From contig VGUA01000010.1 in NCBI GenBank assembly GCA_016874535.1, positions 1 through 54,177 on the forward strand: a stretch of 54,177 nt of DNA. Direction: 5' to 3'. A program made the position numbers and the translations under genes. The stretch is from Gammaproteobacteria bacterium (GTDB lineage Bacteria > Pseudomonadota > Gammaproteobacteria > Ga0077536). Positions 14,685 through 23,511 of the stretch are shown one piece after another. The notes beneath the pieces are model-generated. The model saw only the letters and a program-made list of their open reading frames with translations. It ran no database searches and had not been told where the DNA came from. Position 1 is the first letter of the stretch, and the number at the start of each line of letters is the position of its first letter.

Positions 14685-15470
14685 TCAGGCTGCAACCGCC
14701 ACGCCGGGGATCAGTGCCGACAGTGGCCGCAACCCGAGGCCTGCCACTTCGCCCACGATGACGAGCGCGGGCGCCTGCAAGGCCACCTGTCGGGCGAGGG
14801 AGGCAAGGCCTTCCAGGGTGTCGCAGAACACCCGCTGTTGAGGCGTGCAGCCATTTTCCACCAGCGCGACGGGCGTGCTGGCGCTGCGCCCATGGAGCTG
14901 GAGTTGCGCCTCAATTGTCGGGATCTCACTCACGCCCATGTAGAACACGACCGTGCACCCCGCCCGGGCGAGTGAAGCCCAGTCGACGCCTCCTTCTGCC
15001 GACGCCCGATGTGCCGTGACGAAAGTCACTTGCTGCGCGAGGCCACGGTGGGTGAGCGGAATCCCTGCGTAGGCTCCGCAGCCCGTCGCGGCGGTGATGC
15101 CAGGAATGATTTCCCATGCGATGCCTGCAGCCTCCAAGGCCAGGGCCTCCTCACCCCCGCGCCCGAAGATGAAGGGGTCGCCGCCCTTCAGGCGCACCAC
15201 TCGACGATACTGTCCCGCGAGCGCGAACAGTCTGGCATTGATGGACTGCTGGACTGCACTCGGCCGTCCCACACCCTTGCCGGCGTATTCCCGATAAGCA
15301 CCTGCGCGGATAAGGGCGAGGATGTCGGATGACACCAGACGGTCGTATACCACGCAGTCTGCTGCCTGCAGTGCGCGCAGGGCGCGCACTGTCAGCAGAT
15401 CCGGATCGCCGGGGCCTGCCCCCACCAATGACACGACGCCTGCGTGCGAGAGAGATGAGTGTCGTTTCAT
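14685..15470 (-). CDS. cobA: Uroporphyrinogen-III C-methyltransferase (siroheme synthesis)
   Basis: This 261-residue protein has the SUMT fold motifs VGAGPGDPDLLT (residues 16-27), RLKGGDPFIFGRGGEE and PGITAATGCGAYAGIPLTHR. It methylates uroporphyrinogen III twice with S-adenosylmethionine to give precorrin-2, the precursor of siroheme. The oxidase/ferrochelatase half found in full CysG is absent and must be encoded elsewhere. Its start overlaps the cysI stop by 4 nt (ATGA), so it is coupled to the enzyme that uses siroheme. The protein is cytoplasmic. Confidence 0.92.
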   Translation of the reverse strand: MKRHSSLSHAGVVSLVGAGPGDPDLLTVRALRALQAADCVVYDRLVSSDILALIRAGAYREYAGKGVGRPSAVQQSINARLFALAGQYRRVVRLKGGDPFIFGRGGEEALALEAAGIAWEIIPGITAATGCGAYAGIPLTHRGLAQQVTFVTAHRASAEGGVDWASLARAGCTVVFYMGVSEIPTIEAQLQLHGRSASTPVALVENGCTPQQRVFCDTLEGLASLARQVALQAPALVIVGEVAGLGLRPLSALIPGVAVAA

Positions 15471-17233
15471 GTTTCCTCCAAAATTACCGCAGCCGGTCCA
15501 TCACCGATGGGGCGCGTCGCGCGCGCAGCGGCCAAGGCCCGCGCGGTGTCGGCAAAGGCGGGTCCGCTGGTGATGGCGGGGACCACTCCCGTCCTCACCA
15601 CGAAATCGCCGAAGGGTTCAGCGCAGAGACGCTCGCGCGCATAGGTCGCAAACAGTGGCTCCAGCGCGTCCAGGATTTCCGGTTCGGACAAGCTTTCCGC
15701 CCAAGGCGCGTTGAGGCGCGAACCATCAAAGGCTGCACCGAGGTAGACGCTGTAGCGCCCCGGCGCCTTGCCCACGAGGGCGATCTCCGCGAGATATGGC
15801 CGTGCGCAGCCATTGGGGCAGCCGGTGATGCGCAGCGTGACAGGCGTTTCCACAAGACCATGGCGTGCCTGCAATACTTCAATCTGCGACACGAAATCCT
15901 CCAGATAGCGCTCACTCTCCGCCATCGCGAGACCACAGGTCGGCAATCCCACGCAGGCGAGCGCCAGGCTGCGCACTGGCGAGATTGAAGTTTCAGCCAG
16001 CCCGTGCAATGCGAGCAGGGATTCCACCTTGGCCCGCGCTTCGCGTGGGATGTTGGCCAGCACCACATTCTGGTTGGGGGTGAGATGGAATTCGCACACA
16101 TCGGCTTCGGCGATTGCGCGCAGGCCCGCGAGAGCAGTGCGGCCGGGTCTGTCCTGTACCCTGCCGCTGGCGAGGAAGACCGTGAAATGGGACACCCCCT
16201 CCGGCTCCTCCTGCCATCCACGCCGATCGCCGTTGTGGGTGAACTGCCAGGGACGCGCGGGCGACAGCTGCCAGCCGAGTCGTGCTTCCACCTCGGCCTT
16301 GAATGCGGCCAGACCCAAGGTTTCGATGGTGTATTTCAGGCGCGCGTGTTTGCGGTTGCTGCGATCCCCATGGTCGCGCTGCGCTGTGATGACGGCGACC
16401 GCCACCTCGAGTGCCTGCTCCGGTGTGCAGAACCCGATCGCATCCCCCGCGCGCGGGAAGGTTGAGAATTCGCCGTGGCTCATGCCGAGGCCACCGCCCA
16501 CCGTCACATTGAAACCCGCCAGTCGCCCGTCTTCCACGATGGCGATATAGCCAAGATCCTGCGAGAACACATCGATGTCGTTGTCCGGTGGGACGGCGAC
16601 GCCAATCTTGAATTTGCGCGGCAGGTAGGTCTCACCATAGATCGGATCCAGATCCTCGGCAGTGTTCACCACCGGCTCCTCGTCCAGCCAGATCTCGCGA
16701 TAGGCACGGGTGCGCGGTGTGAGGTGATCGCTAAGTGATCCGCAGACTGCGTCGATGGCAGGGCGGATGGCGGCCGGGTTGGCGAGTGTCGTGCCCATCA
16801 CATTGCGGTTCACGTCACCGCATGCCGCGAGCGTATCCAGCAGGGCGGCGTTGATCGCCGCGATGGACGCCTTCAAATCCCGCTTCACGATGCCATGAAA
16901 CTGGAACGCTTGGCGCGTGGTGAGCCTGAGGGTGCCGTTGGCGTGTTCACGGGCGATTGCGTCCATCGCCAGCCACTGGGCCGCGGTGCACCGCCCGGCA
17001 GGGACGCGAGCCCGGATCATGAACTGCCACGCGGGCTCCAGCCGTTGCTGCCGGCGCTCGGCACGCAGATCACGGTCGTCCTGCTGATACAGGCCATGAA
17101 ACTTGATCAGCTGGGTATCATCCTCGCGCATCGCGCCCGTGATCTCATCGGTCAGGCTCTCGAGAATGGTTCCCCGCAAGTGACGGCTACGGGACTTGAT
17201 GCCCTCCACGGGCGACAGGGTCTTGTCATTCAT
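15467..17233 (-). CDS. cysI: Sulfite reductase hemoprotein beta subunit
   Basis: This 588-residue protein holds the two duplicated sulfite/nitrite reductase half-domains. The [4Fe-4S]-siroheme ligands are visible in ACVGLPTCGLAMAESER and TGCPNGCARP. Substrate-binding basic residues occur in GTLRLTTRQAFQFHG and in NRKHARLKY. It reduces sulfite to sulfide with six electrons from CysJ. The start is 4 bp after the end of the upstream FAD-domain gene and it overlaps the methyltransferase gene downstream. Length is close to E. coli CysI (570). Confidence 0.95.
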   Translation of the reverse strand: MNDKTLSPVEGIKSRSRHLRGTILESLTDEITGAMREDDTQLIKFHGLYQQDDRDLRAERRQQRLEPAWQFMIRARVPAGRCTAAQWLAMDAIAREHANGTLRLTTRQAFQFHGIVKRDLKASIAAINAALLDTLAACGDVNRNVMGTTLANPAAIRPAIDAVCGSLSDHLTPRTRAYREIWLDEEPVVNTAEDLDPIYGETYLPRKFKIGVAVPPDNDIDVFSQDLGYIAIVEDGRLAGFNVTVGGGLGMSHGEFSTFPRAGDAIGFCTPEQALEVAVAVITAQRDHGDRSNRKHARLKYTIETLGLAAFKAEVEARLGWQLSPARPWQFTHNGDRRGWQEEPEGVSHFTVFLASGRVQDRPGRTALAGLRAIAEADVCEFHLTPNQNVVLANIPREARAKVESLLALHGLAETSISPVRSLALACVGLPTCGLAMAESERYLEDFVSQIEVLQARHGLVETPVTLRITGCPNGCARPYLAEIALVGKAPGRYSVYLGAAFDGSRLNAPWAESLSEPEILDALEPLFATYARERLCAEPFGDFVVRTGVVPAITSGPAFADTARALAAARATRPIGDGPAAVILEET

Positions 17234-17236
17234 GGC

Positions 17237-18337
17237 TCAGTACACATCCCGTCTGTAGCGACCTTCGCGTTGCAGGTTTTGCAGGTATTCCCTGGCGTGA
17301 TCTTCGTCTTTGCCAGTCCCGAGCCTGATGGCCTCCAGGATGGCAGCGTGCACATCCTTGGCCATGCGGCTGGCATCCCCGCACACATGGATGGCTGCGC
17401 CTTCCTCCAGCCAGGCGTAAAAGTCACCCGCCTGTTCGAGAATGCGATGCTGGACATAGCGTTTGCTCGCGCCGTCGCGTGAGAAGGCGAGAGAGAGACG
17501 GCTCAAGCCGCCTTGTGCCAGCGCCTTCTGCCATTCCACCTGGTAAAGAAAATCCTCGCGCTGTGTGCGCTCCCCGAGGAACAGCCAACTGCGACCAGTG
17601 GCTCCGCGCGCCATGCGCTCCGCGACATAGCCTCGAAAGGGCGCCACGCCGGTGCCGGGTCCGATCATGATGAGCGGAACGTCGTCCGCAGGCAGGTGAA
17701 AGTTCGCGTTGCGCTCGAGGCGGAGCTCGAGCGTGCTGCCCTCGGCGAGTGTCGCCAGACGATTGGAGGCGGCACCCAGACGGGTTCCGCGACCGTGATC
17801 TTCTTCCACGCGAGCGACCAGCAGATGCAGCTCTCCCGGATGTGCGAGTGGCGAGGAGGCCAGGGAGTAGGTCCGTCGGCCGAGCGGTCGGAGACGGGCC
17901 AGCCAACCCTGGGCATCCAGCAATCCGCGATGTTGATGGACCAGATCGAGCACCTGGTGGCTCGCCAGAAAATGCGCCAGAGCCTGACCGGACTGATCTT
18001 CCAGCAGTGAGATTAATCGTGAGTCATGGTTCAGTTCATGCAGCGCGACCAGGAGGGGACGATGAATCTGTGTCAGTTCCACCTCGCAGAGCAGGATTTC
18101 GCGCAACGGCCGCAGAGCACCGGAAGGACCGATCAAGCTCTCCTCACCACTCGCGCCCAGCGCGTCGAGCATGGCGCTAACCACCTGTGGCGGGTTCTGA
18201 GGTTGGAATGAAACGCCGTCGCCCGGTTGCCAGAGCTGTGCATAGCCGTCGAACAGGAACTCGAGATGGCGGACATCTTTGCTCGAATGACGACCGGTGA
18301 GACGCTGGTTGAGCGCCAGCTCGGCCAGCACGGTCAC
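17237..18337 (-). CDS. cysJ: CysJ FAD/NADPH reductase part (separate reading frame)
   Basis: This 366-residue frame covers the connecting, FAD and NADPH domains of sulfite reductase flavoprotein: LALNQRLTGRHSSKDVRHLE, RTYSLASSP (FAD), GPGTGVAPFRGY (NADPH pyrophosphate), CGDASRMAKDVH and the terminal YRRDVY. In E. coli all this follows the flavodoxin domain in one protein of 599 residues. Here it starts at GTG 18337, 8 bp after the stop of the flavodoxin frame and in a different phase. There is no clear ribosome site before the GTG. The two frames add up to 602 residues, the normal total. Confidence 0.85.
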   Translation of the reverse strand: MTVLAELALNQRLTGRHSSKDVRHLEFLFDGYAQLWQPGDGVSFQPQNPPQVVSAMLDALGASGEESLIGPSGALRPLREILLCEVELTQIHRPLLVALHELNHDSRLISLLEDQSGQALAHFLASHQVLDLVHQHRGLLDAQGWLARLRPLGRRTYSLASSPLAHPGELHLLVARVEEDHGRGTRLGAASNRLATLAEGSTLELRLERNANFHLPADDVPLIMIGPGTGVAPFRGYVAERMARGATGRSWLFLGERTQREDFLYQVEWQKALAQGGLSRLSLAFSRDGASKRYVQHRILEQAGDFYAWLEEGAAIHVCGDASRMAKDVHAAILEAIRLGTGKDEDHAREYLQNLQREGRYRRDVY

Positions 18338-18344
18338 TTCGGCA

Positions 18345-19055
18345 TCAGGCGCCGGGCGGGGTGGTCACCGGCGCCAGCGCCGTCACCGAGGGAATGGCGT
18401 CCTCTTCGCGCTTAAGGCGTTCGAAGGCGCGCTTCAGCGCGGAGGTGACCCAGGACTCTGCCGCGCTCGCGAAACCGAGATCGCAATCCACACGGTCCTG
18501 CTCTCGGGTCGCGCCGAGTTCGGCAAGCCGTGCATCCAGCAACCGACCCGCGGCGCAGAAGTGCGGGTAGCTCGAGTCCCCGAGCGCGAGCACCCCGAAA
18601 CCAAGCCCGCTGAGTTTCGGCGCCTTGTTGCTGCCCAGGAAGTCGAAGAAGGCAACCGCGTCCTCGGGCGGTTCACCATCGCCCTGGGTGCTGACCACGA
18701 ACAGCACCAGACTTTCCCGCCCGAGCTGGCGCGGCGGGAATTCCCCCAAGCTTTGCAGCTTGACGGGCAAGCGTGCCGCACGCGCCGCCTCGGCGGCGGT
18801 CTCGGCAACACGTCGGCTGTTACCGGTTTGTGAACCGTAGAGGATGGTCAGGCTTGGACCGGTCGTGGGCAGGGCAAGCACCTGGCCCGACAGATTGGCG
18901 GCGGGCGAAAGACGGCGGGCAGCCGCAAGACCCGCCAGATAACCGCTGGCCCACACCAGCTGGTCCGGGTTGAGGGTCCGGCTGGCGGCCTCAAGCCCCT
19001 GGAACTGCGCGGGGTCCAGCGGAAAGGACGGAAGATTCTGGACGGGCGCGGGCAT
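18345..19055 (-). CDS. cysJ: CysJ flavodoxin part (separate reading frame)
   Basis: This 236-residue frame contains the N-terminal part and FMN domain of sulfite reductase flavoprotein: YGSQTGNSRRVAE (FMN phosphate), STQGDGEPPEDA and LGDSSYPHFCAAG. It ends within a Pro/Thr-rich linker (VTTPPGA), exactly where CysJ joins its domains. AAGGA precedes the ATG. Removing one base from the G4 run at 18358-18361 (plus strand) would fuse it to the next frame. So it is either a frameshift or a true split gene. It would be the first gene of the cys operon. Confidence 0.85.
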   Translation of the reverse strand: MPAPVQNLPSFPLDPAQFQGLEAASRTLNPDQLVWASGYLAGLAAARRLSPAANLSGQVLALPTTGPSLTILYGSQTGNSRRVAETAAEAARAARLPVKLQSLGEFPPRQLGRESLVLFVVSTQGDGEPPEDAVAFFDFLGSNKAPKLSGLGFGVLALGDSSYPHFCAAGRLLDARLAELGATREQDRVDCDLGFASAAESWVTSALKRAFERLKREEDAIPSVTALAPVTTPPGA

Positions 19056-19135
19056 GCCGAAGTTCCTTGATCTGCGGGCCGGTAAGTGAGGCGCGCAGTC
19101 TAGGCACCGCGGAAAAGTGGCGGAACGACCATCTG

Positions 19136-19163
19136 GGCATAAGGATCTGCGGGCGCGGCATAA
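19136..19163 (-). promoter_or_regulatory. Direct repeat upstream of cysJ, candidate activator site
   Basis: GGCATAA occurs at 19136-19142 and 19157-19163, 21 bp apart (two helical turns). A TAGACT -10-like hexamer for cysJ lies at 19097-19102 with a poor -35, so the repeats fall about 45-75 bp upstream of the expected start of transcription, where a LysR-type activator such as CysB would bind. This is a positional inference only. Confidence 0.3.
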
Positions 19164-19193
19164 AACCGGCGTCGCGAGCCCGGGGGAGTGGTG

Positions 19194-19994
19194 TCAGTGG
19201 GCGTAGTACCAGAGGAGTGCGCTGCCGAAGAGAATCCGGTACCACGCAAACCAGGCGAAGCTGTGTCGTGAGACAAAGTGCAGCAGGAAGCGAATCGTCA
19301 GCAGGGCGCTGATGAAGGCGGTGACGAAACCCACCGCGAATACGCCCAGATCCTCCATCGCGAGTGAGCGCCAGCTTTTCGCAAGGTCATAGCAGGTGGC
19401 GGCGAACATCATGGGGATCGCCAGGAAGAACGAGAATTCGGTGGCGGCGCGGCGATCGAGGCCACTCACCATGCCCCCCATGATGGTGGCACCCGAGCGG
19501 GAGACACCCGGGATCAGCGCCAGCACCTGGGCGCAACCGATGCCGAATGCCTGGCGCGGGGTAATGGTGTTGGCCTCCAAGGTTCGTGGAGTCTTTACCA
19601 GCTGCTCGATGAGGAGTATCGCAATCCCGCCACCGATCAAGGCCCAAGCCACGACTTCCGGCGTGAAGAGGTGCTGCTTGATGTATCCGTGTGTGAAGAA
19701 GCCAACGGCTGCCGCGGGCAGGAAGGCGATCCCCAGATTCAATGCAAAAGCGTTGGCGGGAGGGGAGCGACCCAGTTCACGCAGCAGGGCCAACAGGCGC
19801 CCGCGGTAGAACCAGCAGACGGACAGGATGGCCCCCAGCTGGATGAAGATCTCGAATGAAGCCTCCTTGCCCGTGTTGAACTCCAGCCAGTCACCCGCGA
19901 TGATCAGGTGCCCCGTGCTCGAGACCGGCAGGAACTCAGTGAGTCCTTCCACGATACCGAGCAGGACGGCCTTGAGATGAAGTGTGATGTCCAC
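19194..19994 (-). CDS. uppP: Undecaprenyl-diphosphatase (bacitracin resistance)
   Basis: This 266-residue membrane protein has about eight hydrophobic segments and the two inverted-repeat signatures EGLTEFLPVSSTGHL (residues 16-30) and PGVSRSGATIMGG. It removes a phosphate from undecaprenyl diphosphate so that the lipid carrier for peptidoglycan and other polymers is recycled. The start codon is GTG at 19994. It is divergent from the cation exchanger gene and downstream of nothing on its strand. Confidence 0.95.
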   Translation of the reverse strand: MDITLHLKAVLLGIVEGLTEFLPVSSTGHLIIAGDWLEFNTGKEASFEIFIQLGAILSVCWFYRGRLLALLRELGRSPPANAFALNLGIAFLPAAAVGFFTHGYIKQHLFTPEVVAWALIGGGIAILLIEQLVKTPRTLEANTITPRQAFGIGCAQVLALIPGVSRSGATIMGGMVSGLDRRAATEFSFFLAIPMMFAATCYDLAKSWRSLAMEDLGVFAVGFVTAFISALLTIRFLLHFVSRHSFAWFAWYRILFGSALLWYYAH

Positions 19995-20077
19995 GCGGCT
20001 CTCGAGGGGCGGGTTGATCGTTGATCCGGTATTGAGGGTGGGCTGTGGCGTCGCGCGCCCTGGACACAGAGGTTAGC

Positions 20078-21085
20078 ATGGCTACAGGTCTGGAACTGGT
20101 GTTCGCGCTGCTGCTGATTCTGGTAGCGGCAGAAGTCTTCACAAATGCACTCGAACATTTCGGGGAGCGTATCGGCATCTCGGAAGGGGTGACCGGTTCG
20201 CTGTTCGCCGCGGTTGGCACCGCCATGCCGGAGAGCATCGTGCCGTTGGTGGCCATCTTCGCCGGCACCGCCAGTGCCCAGGTGAATGAGGAAATCGGCG
20301 TGGGTGCCATACTTGGCGCGCCCCTGATGCTCTCCACCCTGAGCATTGCGCTGATGGGGTTGTCGGTGCTGAAGCGCCGGGGTGCCATGGGGCACCTGCG
20401 ACCGGAAAAGACCGGTCTGCAGCGCGATCTGTTCTTTTTCCTGATCGCCTTCGGGATCGCGTTGATTGCCCTGTTCCTGCCGATGGAGCCGAAGGGCCTG
20501 CGTTTCTTCTTTGCCGGCGCGCTGGTGATGACCTACTTCACCTACGTCATGATCACGCTCAAGGTTTCGGCGAAGCTGGTGGAGGAGGGGCATGCCACCC
20601 AGGCCGAGGGCAAGATGTTCCTGTGCCGGCTCGGACTGCCGGAACACATGGCAGTGATCCTCGTACAGATGGCGCTCGGGCTCGCACTTCTCATCGGTGG
20701 TGCCAAGACTTTCGTGCATGGCGTGGAGCAGTTCTCCGATCTCGTCGGGATCTCGCCGTTGCTGCTGTCCCTGCTGATAGTGCCCATCGCCACGGAACTG
20801 CCGGAGAAGGTCAACAGCATCCTGTGGATCCGGCGGGGCAAGGACACCTTGGCGTTCGGCAACATCACTGGCGCCATGGTGTTTCAGGGCAGCCTGCTGC
20901 CGGCAATCGGGCTCATGCTGACGCCGTGGCAGCCGAGTACCGAGGTACTCATCGGCATCATCGTCACCTACGTCGCCGGGATCTGGATGTTCATGCTCGC
21001 ACGACAGGGCGATATCCGGGTGTGGCATCTGATGCCGAACCTGGCGCTCTATGTGTTGTATGTCGGGGTAATGCTTTTCGCCTGA
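20078..21085 (+). CDS. Na+/Ca2+ exchanger family (CaCA) membrane protein
   Basis: The start at 20078 was preferred over an upstream GTG (20045) because AGAGG stands 5 nt before it. The 335-residue protein has about ten hydrophobic segments and two alpha-repeats with acidic pore residues, GTAMPESIVPLVAI and ATELPEKVNSI, arranged as two halves. Members exchange Ca2+ or other cations for Na+ or H+ across the inner membrane. Ion preference cannot be read from the sequence. It is a single-gene unit, ending at a strong hairpin before the tRNA gene. Confidence 0.88.
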   Translation: MATGLELVFALLLILVAAEVFTNALEHFGERIGISEGVTGSLFAAVGTAMPESIVPLVAIFAGTASAQVNEEIGVGAILGAPLMLSTLSIALMGLSVLKRRGAMGHLRPEKTGLQRDLFFFLIAFGIALIALFLPMEPKGLRFFFAGALVMTYFTYVMITLKVSAKLVEEGHATQAEGKMFLCRLGLPEHMAVILVQMALGLALLIGGAKTFVHGVEQFSDLVGISPLLLSLLIVPIATELPEKVNSILWIRRGKDTLAFGNITGAMVFQGSLLPAIGLMLTPWQPSTEVLIGIIVTYVAGIWMFMLARQGDIRVWHLMPNLALYVLYVGVMLFA

Positions 21086-21091
21086 GGCGGC

Positions 21092-21117
21092 GGGAGCCCG
21101 GCCTGCTGCCGGCTCCC
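21092..21117 (+). terminator. Strong hairpin after the cation exchanger gene
   Basis: GGGAGCC(C)GGC pairs with GCCGGCTCCC around a 5-nt loop, with one bulged C. The stem is 10 bp and very GC-rich, 7 bp after the stop codon. The tail (TCGTTC) has few T residues. It also lies near the 3' end of the opposite-strand tRNA gene, so it may serve both. Confidence 0.5.
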
Positions 21118-21144
21118 TCGTTCACCCAGGGACTGAAGCCCTGA

Positions 21145-21229
21145 TGGTGCCGAGGAGAGGACTCGAACCTCCACGGATTTCTCCACTGGTACCTGAAACC
21201 AGCGCGTCTACCAATTCCGCCACCTCGGC
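21145..21229 (-). tRNA. tRNA-Leu (anticodon CAG)
   Basis: The 85-nt minus-strand sequence starts GCCGAGG and ends CCTCGGCACCA, so the acceptor stem is 7 bp, the discriminator is A and CCA is encoded. The D arm reads GGCGGAATTGGTAGACGC, as usual for Leu tRNAs. The anticodon arm CTGGT-TTCAGGT-ACCAG gives CAG. A long variable arm and a GGTTCGAGTCC T arm follow. It lies between convergent-looking gene ends, upstream of rnr. Confidence 0.97.
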
Positions 21230-21322
21230 TGAGGAGGCGCGCAATCTACCGGACCCCCTGAGGGGAGTCAATGAACGGACTCATTCACCCCATGGTCATC
21301 CGCCTTGGATTACCATGACCGC

Positions 21323-23467
21323 ATGCCAAGAACTGAAAAAGACCTCATCGTCATCCCCAGCCGCGAGGCCATTCTCCAGCGACTGGAGCTGACCGGCGCA
21401 CCTTGTTCACTCGAAAAACTGGCGCGCGCACTGGAAGTGCAGGCGCGCGAAGAGATCTTCATCCTGCGCAAGCGGCTGCGCGCCATGGTGCGTGACGGAC
21501 AGCTGGTGGAGACCCGTGACCATCGTTACGGTGTCGCGCGGGCGATGGAGATTCTTGCCGGACGCGTCATTGGCCATCCCGACGGGTTTGCATTCGTGCG
21601 GCCGGATGATGGCACTCCCGACATCTATCTCGCGCCGAAGGATGCCCGCTCGGTACTGCACGGCGACCGACTGCTGGTTCGCATTGCCGGACATGATGAT
21701 CGGGATCGGCCCTATGGCGCCGTGGTGGAGGTGCTGGAGCGGGCGAACCGCGAAGTGGTGGGTCGCTATCTGCGCGATGGTCCGGTGGGCTACATCAGCC
21801 CGGACAACCGTCATCTCAATCAGGACATTCTCATTCCTGCCGGACAGGAGCTCGGTGCCAGTCACGGACAGATCGTGGTCGCTGCAATCGACCAGCAACC
21901 CGACCGCCATCATCAGCCGATAGGCCATGTGACCGAAGTTCTCGGCGAGCACATGGCGCCAGGCATGGAAATCGACATCGCCATCCGCAGCCACCAGTTG
22001 CCCACCTTGTGGCCGGAGGGTCTGGAGCGCGAGTTGAAACGCGTGCCGGCCAAGGTGCGCAAGGCGGATCTCGAGGGGCGCGAGGATTTGCGCGAGCTGC
22101 CCTTCGTGACCATCGACGGCGTGGATGCCCGTGACTACGACGATGCCATCTATTGCCGCAAGACCCGCACTGGCTTCGTGCTGTACGTCGCCATCGCGGA
22201 TGTGGCGCACTACGTGCGCCCCGGCACCTTGCTCGATGCCGCGGCCCGCGAACGCGGAACTTCAGTCTATTTTCCGGCGCGCGTCATCCCGATGCTGCCC
22301 GAGGCGCTGTCGAACGGGATCTGCTCCCTCAATCCGGAAGTGGAACGCCTCGCCATGGTCTGCGAGCTGCGCTATGACGACACGGGTCAGCGCCAGAAAG
22401 CGCGCTTCTGCAACGCTGTCATCCGCTCGCGCGCGCGACTCATTTATGAGGAAGTCGCCGAATGGCTGGAACAACCGGATCCGGCCTGGCCTGCGGATGC
22501 TCCCCAACGGCAAGTCATCACCGCCTATTCCCTCTACCAGCTGCTGCGCGCCCAGCGCGAGCTACGCGGTGCGCTGGACATCGATACCGTGGAGCCGCGT
22601 TTCATCTTCAATGAAGAGCGCAAGATTGCCCGCATCGAGGCGCGCCAGCGCAATGACGCCCACCGGCTGATCGAGGAATTCATGATTGCCGCCAATGTCG
22701 CGGCGGCCGAACACCTCATCCGGCATCGTCGACCCGCGATGTTCCGTGTGCATGCCCAGCCGGAAGCGGAGAAGGCGGAGGCCCTGCGGCAATTTCTCGG
22801 CAGCGTCGGGCTCGGCTTGGGCGGCGGCCTGAAGCCGGAGGCAAAAGATTTCGCCCGCGTGCTGGTGGCCGCAAAATCCCGCCCTGATCGCCATCTCATC
22901 GAAACGGTTGTCCTGCGCAGCCTGAAGCTTGCTGTCTACAGCCCGGAGAACGTCGGCCATTTCGGGCTGGGCCTCGAGTCCTACGCCCACTTCACTTCGC
23001 CGATTCGCCGCTATCCCGATCTGTTGATTCACCGTGCACTCAAGCAGCAACTGCTGCGCCAGCCACCACCCGCCGACGATCTCCCGGTGCTGGGTGAGCA
23101 CTGCTCGATGACCGAACGCCGGGCGGATGATGCCACCCGCGATGCGGTGGCTTGGTTGAAGTGCGAATACATGCTGGACAAGGTGGGCGAGACGTTTTCC
23201 GGCATCATCAGCGCGGTCACGTCCTTTGGCCTGTTCGTGCAGCTTGAGGAGAGTTTCGTGGAAGGGCTCATCCACGTGACGGGCCTGCCCGATGACTACT
23301 ACCACTTCGACCCCGTCGGGCACTGCATGACGGGACGTCGCAGCAACCGCGAATACCGCTTGGGACAGCGTCTACAGGTCACGGTGGCACGTGTGAACCT
23401 CGATGAGCGCAAGATTGATTTTGCATTGGCCGTGAGTCCGCCCGCGGGCAAACGGCGCCGGCGTTGA
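21323..23467 (+). CDS. rnr: Ribonuclease R
   Basis: This 714-residue exoribonuclease has an N-terminal winged-helix part (residues about 15-70), cold-shock domains (for example GRVIGHPDGFAFVRPDD), the RNB catalytic domain with DGVDARDYDDAIYC metal-binding Asp residues and YAHFTSPIRRYPDL, and a C-terminal S1 domain (GETFSGIISAVTSFGLFVQL). The basic tail is very short (GKRRRR), so the protein is shorter than E. coli RNase R (813). It degrades structured RNA in the 3' to 5' direction. ATG 21323 was preferred over a TTG six codons earlier; neither has a strong ribosome site. Confidence 0.95.
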   Translation: MPRTEKDLIVIPSREAILQRLELTGAPCSLEKLARALEVQAREEIFILRKRLRAMVRDGQLVETRDHRYGVARAMEILAGRVIGHPDGFAFVRPDDGTPDIYLAPKDARSVLHGDRLLVRIAGHDDRDRPYGAVVEVLERANREVVGRYLRDGPVGYISPDNRHLNQDILIPAGQELGASHGQIVVAAIDQQPDRHHQPIGHVTEVLGEHMAPGMEIDIAIRSHQLPTLWPEGLERELKRVPAKVRKADLEGREDLRELPFVTIDGVDARDYDDAIYCRKTRTGFVLYVAIADVAHYVRPGTLLDAAARERGTSVYFPARVIPMLPEALSNGICSLNPEVERLAMVCELRYDDTGQRQKARFCNAVIRSRARLIYEEVAEWLEQPDPAWPADAPQRQVITAYSLYQLLRAQRELRGALDIDTVEPRFIFNEERKIARIEARQRNDAHRLIEEFMIAANVAAAEHLIRHRRPAMFRVHAQPEAEKAEALRQFLGSVGLGLGGGLKPEAKDFARVLVAAKSRPDRHLIETVVLRSLKLAVYSPENVGHFGLGLESYAHFTSPIRRYPDLLIHRALKQQLLRQPPPADDLPVLGEHCSMTERRADDATRDAVAWLKCEYMLDKVGETFSGIISAVTSFGLFVQLEESFVEGLIHVTGLPDDYYHFDPVGHCMTGRRSNREYRLGQRLQVTVARVNLDERKIDFALAVSPPAGKRRRR

Positions 23468-23511
23468 GCCGGGGACCTGCGCCGAGGAACGGGCCGTTGG
23501 GCGCGCCTGCA

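Noticed and set aside
19904-21028. 374-codon frame opposite the cation exchanger gene
   Set aside because: Gln/His-rich shadow of a membrane-protein gene; no domain.
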